Origin: Comamonas testosteroni
Lineage (GTDB): Bacteria; Pseudomonadota; Gammaproteobacteria; Burkholderiales; Burkholderiaceae_C
DNA: 64,000 nt
NCBI RefSeq assembly: GCF_030505195.1
Contig: NZ_CP129672.1
Location: 4,250,501-4,314,500, forward strand
Direction of reading: 5' to 3'
Shown here: in pieces, positions 35,045 to 46,276 of the stretch
How the letters are laid out: every line of letters begins with the position of its first letter
Numbering within the stretch: the first letter of the stretch is position 1
Position numbers and translations under genes: made by a program
The notes under the pieces: model-generated
Database searches by the model: none
Told to the model about the DNA's origin: nothing
The model's input: only the letters and a program-made list of their open reading frames with translations

Positions 35045-36817
35045 ATGTCCAGCTCATCCCAATTGCACCCCAATCGTCATTCTTTACAGCAGGGCAAGGT
35101 CCGGCCCGCCTTGCTTGCCAGTGTGGCGCTCGCGCTGGCAGCCGCTGGCGGTGGCTATTGGTGGTATGCGCAAAAACAGGGTGCAAGCGGCGATACGTCT
35201 GCATCTGCAGCTCCCACACAGGCAGCGGGCGGGCCCGGTGCACGCGCAGGGCGCAATGGCCGCGCAGGGCCGGGCGGTCCCGGCGGCCCCGGCGGCATGA
35301 GTCAGGCTCAGCCGGTGAGCGTAGGTGTGGTGGAGCAGCGCGACATGCGCGTGCTCGTCAGCGCCATCGGCACCATGAATGCACGTGCCACGGCCGTGGT
35401 GCGCGCCAAGGTTTCGGGCGAGCTGATCAAGCTGAACTTCAAGGAAGGTGACGAGGTCAAGGCCGGCCAGTTGCTGGCCGAGATCGATCCGCGCAGTTTT
35501 GCGGCCTCGCTGGCGCAGGTGCAGGGCTCTCTGGCGCGCGACCAGGCCCAGCTCAAGAATGCGCAGCTCGATCTGCAGCGCTACAAGGAGCTGCAGGCCC
35601 AGGACTCGATTGCCCGCCAGCAGGTCGATACCCAGGCCGCGCTGGTGCGCCAGCTGCAGGGCACGGTGGCGGCCGATCAGGGCCAGGTCGATGCGGCCAA
35701 GCTGCAGCTGAGCTATACCAGGATCACGGCCCCCATCTCGGGCCGCCTCGGTCTGCGCCAGGCCGACCTCGGTAACGTGGTCAATCCTTCCGACGCCAAC
35801 GGGCTGGTGACGATCTCTCAGATTCGCCCCATCGATGCCGTCTTCTCCATTCCCGAAACCCATGTCGGCACGCTGGCCCAGCAGCTGCGCGAGGGCAAGG
35901 TCATGCCCGTGGAGCTCTGGGACCGCGAGCAAAAGCAGATGCTGGCCAAGGGCCAGCTCAATGCGCTGGACAACACCATCGACACGACCACAGGCACCGT
36001 CAAAGCCAAGGCTTCGTTCGAGAATGCCGAGCGCAAGCTGTTCGCGAATCAGTTCGTCAACGTCAAGCTGCAGCTGCGCCAGATCGATCAGGCGCTGGTC
36101 GTGCCCGCGAATGCGGTGCAGAACAATTTTGTCTATCTGGTCAAGCCCGACAACACGGTCACCCAGCGCAAGATCACCGTGGGCGTGACGGACGGTGACT
36201 ATGTCAGCGTGCGCGGCGAGCTGGAGCCCGGCGACAAGGTGGTGACCGATGGCATCGACCGCCTGCGCGAAGGCGCCCAGGTGACGGTGGTGGACTCCGA
36301 AAAGGTCAATAAGGTCGACCAGGCCGTGCAGGATGCGGCCAACCAGCCGCGCGGCATGATGCGTAACCTCAGTCCCGAGCAGCGTGAAAAAGTCGCCAAG
36401 ATGACGCCCGAGGAACGCAAGGCGTTCTTTCAGAAGCTGCGCGCCGAGCGCGGTGCCAATGGCGGCAATGCGGGTCCCGGCCAGGGACCGCGTGGCACGG
36501 ACGCCCGTGGCGATCAGCCGCGCGAGGCGCAGGGCAGTCCCTCCAAGCCGGAGCCCAAGGCCGACGCCAAGCCGGACGCCAAGCCTGCTGCTGCGAACGA
36601 GGGCAGGCCCCAGACCGGCGCAGAGCGTGGTGAAGGCGGTGAGGCGCGCACGGAAAGAGCCGAGGGCCGGGGTGACCGTCCCCAGCTGACTCCCGAGCAG
36701 CGCGCCAAGCTGGAGGCCCTGTCGCCCGAAGAGCGCCGCGCTTTCTTCCAGAAGCTGCGCGCCGAGCGCGAAGCCAATGGCCAGGCCGGTACGGCAGCCG
36801 GCGGCACGGGTCGCTGA
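35045..36817 (+). CDS. mdtA: RND efflux periplasmic adaptor (MdtA-like) with extended C-terminus
   Basis: This is the membrane-fusion subunit that links RND permeases to an outer-membrane channel. About 590 residues are encoded, much longer than the usual 400. An N-terminal membrane segment (ALLASVALALAAAGGGYWWYA) is followed by a Gly/Pro-rich linker, a lipoyl/barrel-sandwich and hairpin region (VRAKVSGELIKLNFKEGDEVKAGQLLAEID) and a beta-barrel ending near EPGDKVVTDGIDRLREGAQV. The last 130 or so residues hold two copies of a helix motif, SPEQREKVAKMTPEERKAFF and TPEQRAKLEALSPEERRAFF. An Ala/Pro/Lys-rich linker joins the two. The start at 35045 is preferred; a TTG at 34991 is possible. Confidence 0.9.
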   Translation: MSSSSQLHPNRHSLQQGKVRPALLASVALALAAAGGGYWWYAQKQGASGDTSASAAPTQAAGGPGARAGRNGRAGPGGPGGPGGMSQAQPVSVGVVEQRDMRVLVSAIGTMNARATAVVRAKVSGELIKLNFKEGDEVKAGQLLAEIDPRSFAASLAQVQGSLARDQAQLKNAQLDLQRYKELQAQDSIARQQVDTQAALVRQLQGTVAADQGQVDAAKLQLSYTRITAPISGRLGLRQADLGNVVNPSDANGLVTISQIRPIDAVFSIPETHVGTLAQQLREGKVMPVELWDREQKQMLAKGQLNALDNTIDTTTGTVKAKASFENAERKLFANQFVNVKLQLRQIDQALVVPANAVQNNFVYLVKPDNTVTQRKITVGVTDGDYVSVRGELEPGDKVVTDGIDRLREGAQVTVVDSEKVNKVDQAVQDAANQPRGMMRNLSPEQREKVAKMTPEERKAFFQKLRAERGANGGNAGPGQGPRGTDARGDQPREAQGSPSKPEPKADAKPDAKPAAANEGRPQTGAERGEGGEARTERAEGRGDRPQLTPEQRAKLEALSPEERRAFFQKLRAEREANGQAGTAAGGTGR

Positions 36818-36843
36818 GCACATAGCCAGAGCCTGCGGCCATC

Positions 36844-39800
36844 ATGAATCTCTCGCGCCTCTTCATTCTCAGGCCCATCGCCACCAGCTTGCTGATGGTG
36901 GCGGTGCTGATCTCGGGCATTCTTGCCTACCGCCTGCTGCCCATCTCGGCCCTGCCCGAGGTGGATTACCCCACGATTCAGGTCACCACCCTCTACCCCG
37001 GGGCCAGCCCCGATGTGATGACCTCCAACGTCACGGCACCGCTGGAGCGCCAGTTCGGCCAGATGCCAGGGCTGGACCAGATGTCCTCGACCAGTTCGGG
37101 CGGCGCATCGGTGATCAGCCTGCGCTTTGCGCTCGATATGTCCATGGACGTGGCCGAGCAGCAGGTGCAGGCCGCCATCAACGCGGGCACCAATCTGCTG
37201 CCCAGCGACCTGCCCATGCCCCCGCTCTACAGCAAGGTCAACCCGGCCGATGCGCCGGTGCTGACGCTGGCCGTCAGCTCGCCTTCGTTGCCCGTCATCA
37301 GGATCAACGACCTGGTGGAGAACCGCCTCGCGCCCAAGCTCTCCCAGGTCAAGGGCGTGGGCCTGGTGGCCATTGCCGGTGCGCGCCGTCCGGCCGTGCG
37401 CATCCAGGCCAACCCGGCAGCGCTGGCCAGCTTCGGCATGACCCTGGATGATGTGCGCACCGCCATCTCTGCGGCCAACGTCAAGACCGCCAAGGGCAGC
37501 TTTGACGGCCCCAACCGCGCATCGACCATCGATGCCAACGACCAGATGCAGTCGGCGGCCGAGTACCGCAACCTGATCATCGCCTTCAAGAACGGCAACC
37601 CCGTGCGCCTTTCCGATGTGGCGCAGACCGTGGACGACGCCGAGAACACGCGCCTGGCCGCCTGGTCGGGCACGCTCGAGACCGGCTCCAAGTCGGCCGT
37701 GATCCTCAATATCCGCCGCCAGCCCGGCGCGAACGTGATCGACACCGTCGATGCCATCAAGAACCTGCTGCCCCAGCTCAAGGAGACTCTGCCCGCCTCC
37801 ATCGACGTGCAGGTGCTGACCGACCGCACCGTGACCATTCGCGCCTCGGTCAAGGACATGCAGTTCGAGCTGGCCCTGGCCATCGCCCTGGTGGTGATGG
37901 TGATCTTCCTGTTCCTGCGCAGCGCATCGGCCACGCTGATTCCCAGCGTGGCGGTGCCGCTGTCGCTGGTAGGCACCTTCGGCGTCATGTATCTGGCGGG
38001 CTTTTCCATCAACAACCTCACGCTGATGGCCCTGACCATTGCCACGGGCTTTGTGGTGGACGATGCCATCGTGATGATCGAGAACATCGCCCGCTACGTG
38101 GAAAAGGGCGAGCCGCCCATGCAGGCCGCACTCAAGGGTGCCAAGCAGATCGGCTTCACCATCATCTCGCTGACCATCTCCCTGGTCGCGGTGCTGATTC
38201 CGCTGCTGTTCATGGGGGATGTGGTGGGGCGTCTGTTCCACGAATTCGCCATCACCATGACGGTGGCGATTCTGATCTCGGCCGTGGTTTCGCTTACGCT
38301 CACGCCCATGCTGTGCGCGCGCCTGCTGCGCCACCAGCCCGAGGGCGAGAAGAGCCCGGCGCAGTCCCGGGGCTTGGGCGCAGCCGTCGCACGCTTTTTC
38401 GACAAGGTGATTGGCGAATACGGCCGCATGCTGACCTGGGTGCTGGATCACAGCAAGCTGACCTGGCTGGTGTTCATCGCCACGCTGGTGGTCACGGTGC
38501 TGCTGTACTTCGTCGTGCCCAAGGGCTTTTTCCCAGAGCAGGATACGGGCACGATTGCCGCGACCACCGAGGCCGACCAGTCCATCTCCTTTGCCGCCAT
38601 GGCCGAGCGCCAGCAGGCACTGGCCGAGCATTTGCTCAAGGACCCGGCCGTGGCCTCCATCTCCTCGTTCATCGGTGTGGATGGAACCAATACCACGCTC
38701 AATACCGGCCGCATCCAGATCGACCTCAAGCCCCATGCCCAGCGCGAGCGCCTGCCCGTGGTGCTCAAACGACTGGCCGAAGACTCCCGCGCCGTGCCCG
38801 GCATCCGCCTCTATGCCCAGCCCGTGCAGGATCTGACGATAGAGGACCGCCAGGCCCGCACCCAGTACCAGCTGCTGCTTTCCTCGCCGGACATGAACCA
38901 GCTCACGGCCAGCACCAGGACTCTGGTGGAGCGTCTGCAGCAACTGCCCCAGCTGCTTGATGTGAGCAGCGATCTGCAGAACCAGGGCCGCCAGGCCTAT
39001 GTGCAGATCGACCGAGCCCAGGCCAGCCGCCTGGGCGTGACGGTCTCGTCGGTAGACTCGGCCCTCTACAATGCGTTCGGCCAGCGTCTGATCTCCACCA
39101 TCTTCACGCAGTCCAACCAGTACCGCGTGGTGCTGGAGGTGGCGCCGCAGTTCAAGATCGGTCCCGAGGCCCTGCAGAACATCTATGCCGCTTCGAGCAA
39201 CGGTGCGCCGGTGCCGCTGTCATCGATTGCCACGGTGAGCGAGCGCCCGATGGCGCTGGCCGTCAACCATGTGGGGCAGTTGCCGGCGGCCACCATTTCG
39301 TTCAACACCGCATCCGGCGTGTCGCTGGGTCATGCGGTGCAGGCAGCGCAAACCATCATTGCGCAGCTGCGCGACGAGGGGCAGATCCCGCTGTCCGTGG
39401 ACACGCAGTTCCAGGGCGCGGCGCTGGCTTTCCAGGCCTCGCTCTCCAACACCCTGCTGCTGGTGCTGGCCGCCATCATCACCATGTACATCGTGCTGGG
39501 CGTGCTCTACGAGAGCACGATTCATCCGATCACGATTCTCTCCACCCTGCCGTCGGCGGGCGTGGGGGCGCTGCTGGCGCTGCTGGTGTCGGGGCTGGAT
39601 CTGGACATCATCGCCATCATCGGCATCATCTTGCTGATCGGCATTGTCAAGAAGAACGCCATCATGATGATCGACTTCGCGCTGGACGCCCAGCGCGAGG
39701 AGGGCATGAATGCGCGCGACGCGATCTACCAGGCCTGTCTGCTGCGCTTCAGGCCGATTCTCATGACCACGCTGGCGGCCTTGCTGAGCGCGCTGCCCAT

Positions 39801-40044
39801 GATGCTGGGAACGGGCGTGGGCAGCGAGCTGCGCCAGCCGCTGGGTGTGACCCTGGTGGGCGGTCTGCTGCTGAGCCAGCTGCTGACCCTGTTCACCACG
39901 CCGGTGATCTATCTGACCTTTGAAAACTGGGCCGAGGGCTGGCGCACCAGGCGTGGCCTGTCGGCCGTCAAGCATGTGCCGCACTCCGAGGCCGAAGTCA
40001 TGGGCGAGGCAGGCGATGGCGGCCAGGACGGGGCGCGTCCATGA
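36844..40044 (+). CDS. mdtB: RND multidrug efflux permease (MdtB-like)
   Basis: This is an inner-membrane proton-driven RND pump of 1066 residues, normal for the family. It begins [20 protein letters not shown], the typical start of HAE1-type permeases. It contains the membrane-domain motifs [12 protein letters not shown] (Asp pair for proton relay) and [18 protein letters not shown]. It lies 26 bases after the adaptor gene and overlaps the second permease by four bases (ATGA). MdtB and MdtC form a heteromultimer in enterobacteria, and the same is likely here. Substrates of relatives include bile salts and novobiocin. Confidence 0.95.
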   Translation: MNLSRLFILRPIATSLLMVAVLISGILAYRLLPISALPEVDYPTIQVTTLYPGASPDVMTSNVTAPLERQFGQMPGLDQMSSTSSGGASVISLRFALDMSMDVAEQQVQAAINAGTNLLPSDLPMPPLYSKVNPADAPVLTLAVSSPSLPVIRINDLVENRLAPKLSQVKGVGLVAIAGARRPAVRIQANPAALASFGMTLDDVRTAISAANVKTAKGSFDGPNRASTIDANDQMQSAAEYRNLIIAFKNGNPVRLSDVAQTVDDAENTRLAAWSGTLETGSKSAVILNIRRQPGANVIDTVDAIKNLLPQLKETLPASIDVQVLTDRTVTIRASVKDMQFELALAIALVVMVIFLFLRSASATLIPSVAVPLSLVGTFGVMYLAGFSINNLTLMALTIATGFVVDDAIVMIENIARYVEKGEPPMQAALKGAKQIGFTIISLTISLVAVLIPLLFMGDVVGRLFHEFAITMTVAILISAVVSLTLTPMLCARLLRHQPEGEKSPAQSRGLGAAVARFFDKVIGEYGRMLTWVLDHSKLTWLVFIATLVVTVLLYFVVPKGFFPEQDTGTIAATTEADQSISFAAMAERQQALAEHLLKDPAVASISSFIGVDGTNTTLNTGRIQIDLKPHAQRERLPVVLKRLAEDSRAVPGIRLYAQPVQDLTIEDRQARTQYQLLLSSPDMNQLTASTRTLVERLQQLPQLLDVSSDLQNQGRQAYVQIDRAQASRLGVTVSSVDSALYNAFGQRLISTIFTQSNQYRVVLEVAPQFKIGPEALQNIYAASSNGAPVPLSSIATVSERPMALAVNHVGQLPAATISFNTASGVSLGHAVQAAQTIIAQLRDEGQIPLSVDTQFQGAALAFQASLSNTLLLVLAAIITMYIVLGVLYESTIHPITILSTLPSAGVGALLALLVSGLDLDIIAIIGIILLIGIVKKNAIMMIDFALDAQREEGMNARDAIYQACLLRFRPILMTTLAALLSALPMMLGTGVGSELRQPLGVTLVGGLLLSQLLTLFTTPVIYLTFENWAEGWRTRRGLSAVKHVPHSEAEVMGEAGDGGQDGARP

Positions 40045-43000
40045 GCATCTCCACGCCCTTCATCTTCCGGCCCATTGCGACCATGCTGCTGACCATCGGC
40101 ATGGCCCTGGTGGGCGCCGTGGCCTATTTCCAGCTGCCGGTGGCGCCGCTGCCGCAGGTGGACTATCCGACGATTTCGGTGACTGCCAGCCTGCCCGGCG
40201 CGGCACCGGACACCATGGCGGCCACCGTGGCCACGCCGCTGGAGCGCGCCCTGGGCGCGATTGCGGGCGTCAACGAGATGACCTCCAGCTCCAGCATGGG
40301 CAGCACGCGCATCACGCTGCAGTTCGATCTGACGCGCACGGTGGACAGCGCCGCCCACGATGTGCAGGCCGCCATCAATGCGGCGCGCACGCTGCTGCCT
40401 TCGGGCATGCCGGGCAATCCGACCTATCGCAAGGTCAACCCGGCCGACGCGCCCATCATGATTCTGGCGCTGACATCGGATTCGCTCACACGCGGCCAGA
40501 TGTATGACGCGGCCTCCACGGTGCTGGCGCAGAAGCTGGCCCAGGTGGAAGGCGTGGGCCAGGCATCGATCAACGGCGGCGCGCTGCCGGCCGTGCGCGT
40601 GGAGCTGGACCCGGTGCGGCTGGCTGCCAACGGCGTATCGCTGGATGCGGTGCGCACGGCCATCACCGCCACCAATGCCAACCGCCCCCTTGGCGCCGTG
40701 GAACGCGAAGACCACTACTGGCAGGTGGCGACCAACGACCAGGCCCGCACCGCTGCCGAATACGCGCCCCTGGTGCTGCGCTGGAACAACGGCAACGCGG
40801 TGCGTCTGTCCGATGTGGCCGATGTCACCGACTCCGTGCAGGACATACGCAACTATGGCGTCATGAACGGCAAGCCCGCCGTGCTGCTGCAGGTGTTCAA
40901 GCAGCCCGACGCCAACATCCTGCAGGCCGTGGACAAGGTGCGCGCCATGTTGCCCCAGCTCAGGGCCTCCATCAATCCGGCCATCGATGTCACGGTGATC
41001 TCGGACCGCACGCCCACGCTGCGCGCCTCAGTCAAGGAGGTGCAGAACTCGCTCTTGATCTCGATAGCGCTGGTCATCATGGTGGTGTTCGTCTTTTTGC
41101 GCCGGGTGCGCGCCACGCTGATCCCGGCCGTGGCCGTGCCTGCCTCGCTGATGGGCACCTTCGGCGTCATGTATCTGTGCGGCTACACGCTGGACAATCT
41201 GTCGCTGATGGCGCTGACGGTGGCTGCAGGCTTTGTGGTGGACGATGCCGTCGTGGTGCTGGAGAACGTGATGCGCCACATGGAGCGCGGCAAGACCGCC
41301 ATGCAGGCTGCCATAGAAGGCGCGCGCGAGATCGGCTTCACCGTCGTCTCCATGAGCCTGTCGCTGATTGCGGTGTTCGTGCCCATTTTGTTCATGGCCG
41401 GCATCGTGGGGCGGTTCTTTCGTGAATTTGCCGTGGTCATGTCGGCGGCGATTCTGGTCTCCATGATCATCTCGCTGACCACCACGCCCATGATGTGTGC
41501 GGCCTTGCTGCGCACGCCTGCCCAAGAGGAGCGCCGCCGCATTGAGCGCGCCCGCCGCCCGCAGCATCCGTTCATGCGCCGCTGGGATGCGTTCTGGCAG
41601 CGCGTCTCGCTGGCCATGGATCGCTTCGAGGTGCGCGTGACAGCGCTGTACCGCCGCACCCTGGCCTGGGGGTTGCGCCACCAGCCCGTGGTGCTGCTGA
41701 GTCTGGCAGCGGTCATCGGTCTCAACATCCATCTCTACCAGACCATCGACAAGGGCTTCATGCCCAGCGAGGACACAGGCCGCGTCATGGGCTTCATCCG
41801 TGCCGACCAGTCCACGTCCTTTCAGGCCATGGAGCGCCGCATCAAGCGTTTTCTCGATGTGGTGCAACAGGACCCGGCCGTGGAGTATGTGACCGGCTTC
41901 ACCGGCGGCGGCCAGGCCAATGCGGCCAATATGTTCATGTCGCTCAAGCCCATGGCCGAGCGCAAGGTGTCCAGCGACGAGGTCATCAACCGCCTGCGAG
42001 AAAAGCTCAAGGACGAACCTGGCGCGCGGCTGTTCATGATGACCCAGAGCGATGTGCGCATCGGCGGGCGCCAGAGCATGTCCTCCTATCAGTACACGCT
42101 GCAGGCCGACGATACGGCCGAGCTGCGCCTGTGGGAGCCGCGCATCCGTCAGGTGCTGTCCACCCTGCCGGAGTTGACCGATGTCAACAGCGATGTGCAG
42201 GACAACGGCATGCAGACCAAGCTGGTCATAGACCGCGACCAGGCCACGCGCCTGGGCCTGACCGTGGCGCAGATCGACAACACGCTCAACGATGCCTTCG
42301 GTCAGCGTCAGGTGGGCGTGATCTACAACCCGCTCAACCAGTACCGCGTGGTGATGACGGCCTCGCCCCAGTATCTGCAGAGCCCGCAGACGCTGCATGG
42401 CTTCTTCTTCGTCAACAGTGCGGGCCAGCAGATTCCGCTGACCGCCTTTGCCAAGATCACCACCTCGACCACGCCGCTGTCCGTGCAGCACCAGAGCGGC
42501 ACGCCGGCCAGCACCGTGAGCTACAACCTGGCGCCCAATGTCTCGCTGTCACAGGCCAATGACGCGATCCGCAATGCCATGCTGGAGCTGGGCGTGCCCG
42601 TATCCATTCGCGGCAGCTTCAGCGGCTCGGCCGGTGCCTTCCAGCAGGCGCTGGCGGGCCAGCCCCTGCTGATCCTCGCAGCCATCATCACCATCTATCT
42701 GGTGCTGGGCATCCTCTACGAGAACCTGGTCCATCCGCTGACGATTCTGTCCACGCTGCCCTCGGCCGGCGTGGGAGCGCTGCTGGCGCTGATGTGGTTC
42801 AAGACGGAGTTCTCGCTGATCGCCTTCATCGGCGTGATCCTGCTGATCGGACTGGTCAAGAAGAACGCCATCATGATGATCGACTTCGCGCTGGAGCGCG
42901 AGAAAGGCGGCCATGCCACGGCGGCCCAGGCCATCTATCGGGCCTGCCACCTGCGCCTGCGCCCCATTCTGATGACCACCATGGCGGCCCTGTTCGGCGC

Positions 43001-43223
43001 GCTGCCCCTGGCCCTGGGCCGGGGCGACGGTGCCGAGCTGCGCCAGCCCCTGGGCATTGCGATCGTGGGCGGCCTGCTGCTGAGCCAGTTGCTCACGCTC
43101 TACACCACGCCCGTGGTCTATGTGCTGCTGGACCGCGTGCGCCGCAGCGTGCTGCGCCTGTGGGCACGCCGTCCGGCCAGAAGGCGCGGCGGCCAGGCCT
43201 CTGCCATGGCTGAGGCGAAGTGA
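40041..43223 (+). CDS. mdtC: RND multidrug efflux permease (MdtC-like)
   Basis: This is the second RND permease of the operon, 1060 residues, starting [19 protein letters not shown] and carrying the same relay motif [12 protein letters not shown] and [16 protein letters not shown]. It has a longer basic cytoplasmic loop ([19 protein letters not shown]) between the two halves and a basic C-terminal tail. The ATGA overlap with the preceding permease argues for coupled translation and a mixed trimer. No MdtD-like MFS gene and no BaeSR two-component genes are nearby. The outer-membrane channel gene follows. Confidence 0.95.
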   Translation: MSISTPFIFRPIATMLLTIGMALVGAVAYFQLPVAPLPQVDYPTISVTASLPGAAPDTMAATVATPLERALGAIAGVNEMTSSSSMGSTRITLQFDLTRTVDSAAHDVQAAINAARTLLPSGMPGNPTYRKVNPADAPIMILALTSDSLTRGQMYDAASTVLAQKLAQVEGVGQASINGGALPAVRVELDPVRLAANGVSLDAVRTAITATNANRPLGAVEREDHYWQVATNDQARTAAEYAPLVLRWNNGNAVRLSDVADVTDSVQDIRNYGVMNGKPAVLLQVFKQPDANILQAVDKVRAMLPQLRASINPAIDVTVISDRTPTLRASVKEVQNSLLISIALVIMVVFVFLRRVRATLIPAVAVPASLMGTFGVMYLCGYTLDNLSLMALTVAAGFVVDDAVVVLENVMRHMERGKTAMQAAIEGAREIGFTVVSMSLSLIAVFVPILFMAGIVGRFFREFAVVMSAAILVSMIISLTTTPMMCAALLRTPAQEERRRIERARRPQHPFMRRWDAFWQRVSLAMDRFEVRVTALYRRTLAWGLRHQPVVLLSLAAVIGLNIHLYQTIDKGFMPSEDTGRVMGFIRADQSTSFQAMERRIKRFLDVVQQDPAVEYVTGFTGGGQANAANMFMSLKPMAERKVSSDEVINRLREKLKDEPGARLFMMTQSDVRIGGRQSMSSYQYTLQADDTAELRLWEPRIRQVLSTLPELTDVNSDVQDNGMQTKLVIDRDQATRLGLTVAQIDNTLNDAFGQRQVGVIYNPLNQYRVVMTASPQYLQSPQTLHGFFFVNSAGQQIPLTAFAKITTSTTPLSVQHQSGTPASTVSYNLAPNVSLSQANDAIRNAMLELGVPVSIRGSFSGSAGAFQQALAGQPLLILAAIITIYLVLGILYENLVHPLTILSTLPSAGVGALLALMWFKTEFSLIAFIGVILLIGLVKKNAIMMIDFALEREKGGHATAAQAIYRACHLRLRPILMTTMAALFGALPLALGRGDGAELRQPLGIAIVGGLLLSQLLTLYTTPVVYVLLDRVRRSVLRLWARRPARRRGGQASAMAEAK

Positions 43224-43224
43224 G

Positions 43225-44814
43225 ATGAATATGCCCGCACAGTTTTTGAATCAAATCGGCTTCAACCCCAATCAGGGTAAGCGTAAGAAGCTCACTTTTA
43301 TGAAGAATTCTCCCGGGGCGCTGCCCCGCTGGATGCCGCGTCTAATGCCGCCGACAGTGACGCTTTTTACGGCGCTGGCGCTGGTGGCCTGTTCCACCCA
43401 GCCCGTCTATCAGCCGCCCCGGCTCGATGTGCCGGCCCGGTTCAAGGAGGCCACGCCCGAGGCCGCGCAGTTCGGCGTCTGGCAGCCGGCGCAGAGTTCG
43501 GCGGCCAGCCCGGGCACCGCAGTGCCCGAGCAGTGGTGGACGGTATATGGCGACAGCACGCTGGATCAGCTGCAGCAAGCGGCAGCCGCAGGCAATCCCA
43601 GCGTGGAGCAGGCCGTGGCCCGTCTGCGCTCGGCCCAGGCCGCCGTTGCCAGCAGCCGCGCCGCGCAATTGCCCACGCTCGGCACCACGGGCAGCGGCTC
43701 GCGTGCCTTGACCGGCGGCGGCACCTACAGCAACACCAACGGCGAGAACGTGGCGCGCAGCGGCAGCATCAACAACACCTTCTCGCTGGGCCTGAACGCC
43801 AGCTGGGAGCTGGATCTCTGGGGCAAGCTCTCGGGCGCGGTGGACGCCAGCCGCGCTTCGGCCCAGGCCAGTGCCGACGATCTGGCTGCGGCCCGCCTCT
43901 CGGCCCAGGCATCGGTGGCCCAGACCTATTTCTCGCTGCGTGCCGCCGAGGCGCAGATGACGTATCTGCAGGAGAGCCTCCAGGCCTACGAGCAAAGCCT
44001 CAAGCTCACGCAGAATCGCTACCAGGCGGGCGTGGTGTCTTCGGCCGATGTGGCACAGGCCCAGTCCCAGTACAAGAGCACACAGGCCAGCCTGCTGGAT
44101 GCCAGGATCACGCGCGCTCAGTACGAGCATGCGCTGGCGGCCTTGCTGGGCAAGGCTCCGGCCAATTTCAGCCTACCGGTGACCGGCCGCCTGCCGACGC
44201 CGCCTGCGGTGCCCGAGATGCTGGCATCCACCTTGCTGGAGAGGCGCCCCGACATCGCTGCCGCCGAGCGCCGCGTGGCCATGGCCAATGCGCAGATCGG
44301 CGTGGCGCGTGCGGCCTATTTCCCGTCGCTGACGCTGTCGGCATCGGCCGGCTACCGCAACTCCGTGCTCTCCGATCTGCTCAATGCGCCGAACCTGTTC
44401 TGGTCGCTGGGCCCGGCGCTGGCCATGAGTCTGTTTGACGGCGGCGCGCGTTCGGCGGCCGTGGAGTCGGCCCGTGCCACGCTGGACCTGAATGCCGCCA
44501 CCTACAAGCAGACCGTGCTGACGGCGCTGCAGGAGGTGGAGGACAACCTGGTTGCCGCCGTCAATCTGGCTCAGGAGGAGCAGGTGCAGACCGAGGCCCT
44601 GGCCGCAGCGCAGAAGTCGCTGACCGTGGCCAACAACCAGTACCAGGCCGGCATCGTGGCCTATCTGAACGTGCTCTCGGCCCAGACGACGGTGCTCAGC
44701 GCCCAGAACAGCCTCAACAGCGTCAGAAACCGCAGGCTGACGGCCGTGAACACCTTGCTCAAGAATGTGGCAGGGCGCTGGGAGCCGCTGGATGCGGGGC
44801 TGCGCAAAGAGTGA
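43225..44814 (+). CDS. Outer-membrane efflux lipoprotein (NodT/OprM family)
   Basis: This is the outer-membrane channel of the RND pump. A lipobox LVAC follows a hydrophobic stretch (TVTLFTALA), so the mature protein begins at a lipidated Cys. Two outer-membrane-efflux repeats contain long helical hairpins (TYFSLRAAEAQMTYLQESLQ, LLERRPDIAAAERRVAMANAQIGVARAAYFP). The ATG at 43225, just after the mdtC stop, gives 529 residues with a long leader. The ATG at 43300 (MKNSPG) gives a more standard lipoprotein signal and may be the real start. As the last gene of the operon, it completes a tripartite system. Confidence 0.93.
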   Translation: MNMPAQFLNQIGFNPNQGKRKKLTFMKNSPGALPRWMPRLMPPTVTLFTALALVACSTQPVYQPPRLDVPARFKEATPEAAQFGVWQPAQSSAASPGTAVPEQWWTVYGDSTLDQLQQAAAAGNPSVEQAVARLRSAQAAVASSRAAQLPTLGTTGSGSRALTGGGTYSNTNGENVARSGSINNTFSLGLNASWELDLWGKLSGAVDASRASAQASADDLAAARLSAQASVAQTYFSLRAAEAQMTYLQESLQAYEQSLKLTQNRYQAGVVSSADVAQAQSQYKSTQASLLDARITRAQYEHALAALLGKAPANFSLPVTGRLPTPPAVPEMLASTLLERRPDIAAAERRVAMANAQIGVARAAYFPSLTLSASAGYRNSVLSDLLNAPNLFWSLGPALAMSLFDGGARSAAVESARATLDLNAATYKQTVLTALQEVEDNLVAAVNLAQEEQVQTEALAAAQKSLTVANNQYQAGIVAYLNVLSAQTTVLSAQNSLNSVRNRRLTAVNTLLKNVAGRWEPLDAGLRKE

Positions 44815-44877
44815 GCGCGCCGTGCAGGCTTGTGGTCTGGGTTACAACCGTGGCTCTGTTGTTGTGAAGATCAAACC

Positions 44878-45201
44878 ATGAGCATTGCTGTTTTCTACCT
44901 GCGCAATTCCGAGCCCGAGGGCCAGACACCGGTCTGGCAGCCGCAATGCCGGGCCTTCTGCGATGCGCAGATGAGCGAGGCGCTGGCCCTGTGCCAGCAG
45001 CTGCGCAAGGACGAGCGCCATGCCCATGTGGTGATTTCGTCGGAGCTGCGCGATATGGTCGGGCCTGTGGGCGTGTCTGCGGTCGAGGACGGCAAGACGC
45101 CCGACGGCGTGGACTATCAGTGGAGCAAGGCCGGGCGTGCCGGGGCCAGTCGCAGGAATGCGGCCGAGCCGCCCAGGCAGCGCCAGGATATGGATCGCTA
45201 G
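44878..45201 (+). CDS. Small hypothetical protein
   Basis: This 107-residue protein is not recognised. It starts MSIAVFYLRNSEPEGQ and contains FCDAQMSEALALCQQLRKDERHAHVVISSEL and VEDGKTPDGVDYQWSKAGRAG. It has no signal peptide or membrane helix; the C-terminal tail is basic and probably disordered. Codon use is like that of neighbouring genes, and the N-terminal two thirds look like a compact alpha/beta fold, so I accept it as real. Its stop overlaps the stop of the convergent gene in a shared CTAG (45198-45201). Confidence 0.75.
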   Translation: MSIAVFYLRNSEPEGQTPVWQPQCRAFCDAQMSEALALCQQLRKDERHAHVVISSELRDMVGPVGVSAVEDGKTPDGVDYQWSKAGRAGASRRNAAEPPRQRQDMDR

Positions 45202-45716
45202 GCGGCCTGTACCTTGGCCAGATAGCCGGCCAGCAGCTGCATGCTGCCGCTCCAGCCCAGGTTCATGCTGGCGTGCGAGCTGTCGAACACTGCTTCTTCC
45301 ACGGCACTGGCGTTGAGGGCGCGCCACTCCAGATGAATGCGCGTGCCGCCGGCTTCCTCGCTGAGTGTGGTGGTCGACAAGGTATAGAGCGGCCATTGCG
45401 GCGCCATCGGGTGGCGCGTGACGCCGCCGGCGGCATCGCTGAATTGCACCACGACGACCATGCGCTCGGGCGCTTTCAGCTCCCTGAAGCTCCATTTGCC
45501 CCACATGGCAGCCGCCTGGGGCATGGCCTCGGCACGCATGCCGTAATGAAAGCTGCCGCCTTCGCGTGCATCCACTTCGCATTGCGTCATCACCATGCCG
45601 GGCGGGCGCATCCACTGGCTCAGGTGCTCGCCTTTCGTGAAGGCCGCGTAGACCAGCTCGCGCGGAGCCTTGATGAATTGCTCGATGACAAATGGTGCAG
45701 AGAGTCGCTCGGTCAT
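45198..45716 (-). CDS. SRPBCC/AHSA1-domain protein
   Basis: This 172-residue protein belongs to the AHSA1 branch of the START/Bet v1-like superfamily, which binds hydrophobic ligands or acts on Hsp90-like partners. Family features are FVIEQFIKAPRELVYAAFTKGEHLSQWMRPPGM at the start, REGGSFHYGM, and ASMNLGWSGSMQLLAGYLAK at the end, matching the typical C-terminal helix. The ATG at 45716 has AAAGG upstream. It is convergent with the small hypothetical gene, sharing CTAG for both stops. No function can be assigned beyond the fold. Confidence 0.88.
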   Translation of the reverse strand: MTERLSAPFVIEQFIKAPRELVYAAFTKGEHLSQWMRPPGMVMTQCEVDAREGGSFHYGMRAEAMPQAAAMWGKWSFRELKAPERMVVVVQFSDAAGGVTRHPMAPQWPLYTLSTTTLSEEAGGTRIHLEWRALNASAVEEAVFDSSHASMNLGWSGSMQLLAGYLAKVQAA

Positions 45717-45793
45717 GAAATGCCTTTGCAAGTCGCGTCTGGGCTTTCATTGTGTACTGGATGCATCAGGCGCAGCGCTTGCAGGCCCCGACG

Positions 45794-46159
45794 TCAGGCC
45801 TCGATATCGAAGGCCTGGCGCAGTGCAGCGCCAAACTGCGAGGAGCCCGAAAGAGACAGGCTGACCGTGGTGCGGCCCGTGGCCGAGGCCTGCAGCTCCA
45901 GCCGGCCCGCGGTCTTGTCGAAGCGCGCGTTCAGGGGCTGGCCCTCGTCGTCCTGTGCCTGTAGATCGTAGTCCCAGTCATGGCCGTCCTCCACGGCGCC
46001 CTGGCGGCCCGCAAACTTGCGGCTGGCCCAGAGCAGCAGGGCTTCGATTTCGCCTGCCAGAGCGGGCACGCGCTCGGCCCTGACGCTGGCCATGGCGTCC
46101 CAGGTGCCCGTGCCTTCTTCATCTTCGCTGTAATCGAATTCCAGATAATCCAGAGCCAT
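45794..46159 (-). CDS. Conserved hypothetical protein
   Basis: This 121-residue protein begins MALDYLEFDYSEDEEGTGTWDAMASV and is acidic at the N-terminus, with a middle part (EIEALLLWASRKFAGRQGAVEDGHDWDYDLQA) that is amphipathic. The remainder (LELQASATGRTTVSLSLSGSSQFGAALRQAF) looks like beta strands. I know of no function. No membrane segment or signal is present. It lies upstream of the AHSA1 gene on the same strand, 77 bases away, so the two may be co-transcribed, and it is divergent from the ABC ATPase. Confidence 0.8.
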   Translation of the reverse strand: MALDYLEFDYSEDEEGTGTWDAMASVRAERVPALAGEIEALLLWASRKFAGRQGAVEDGHDWDYDLQAQDDEGQPLNARFDKTAGRLELQASATGRTTVSLSLSGSSQFGAALRQAFDIEA

Positions 46160-46276
46160 GGCATATTGCGCGCTATTGAGGGGACGCCATTGTGCCTGGG
46201 CCTTGCCGTGCGCAGGGCTGTGGGCTTTTTGGGCAGTAAACAGCCGTAAACCTATATTTACAAGGCGTTGTCAGCT

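Noticed and set aside
36514..38943. Long antisense reading frame opposite the RND adaptor and permease genes
   Set aside because: The sense strand has clear efflux motifs. The antisense product is His/Gly/Asp-rich nonsense typical of shadow frames.
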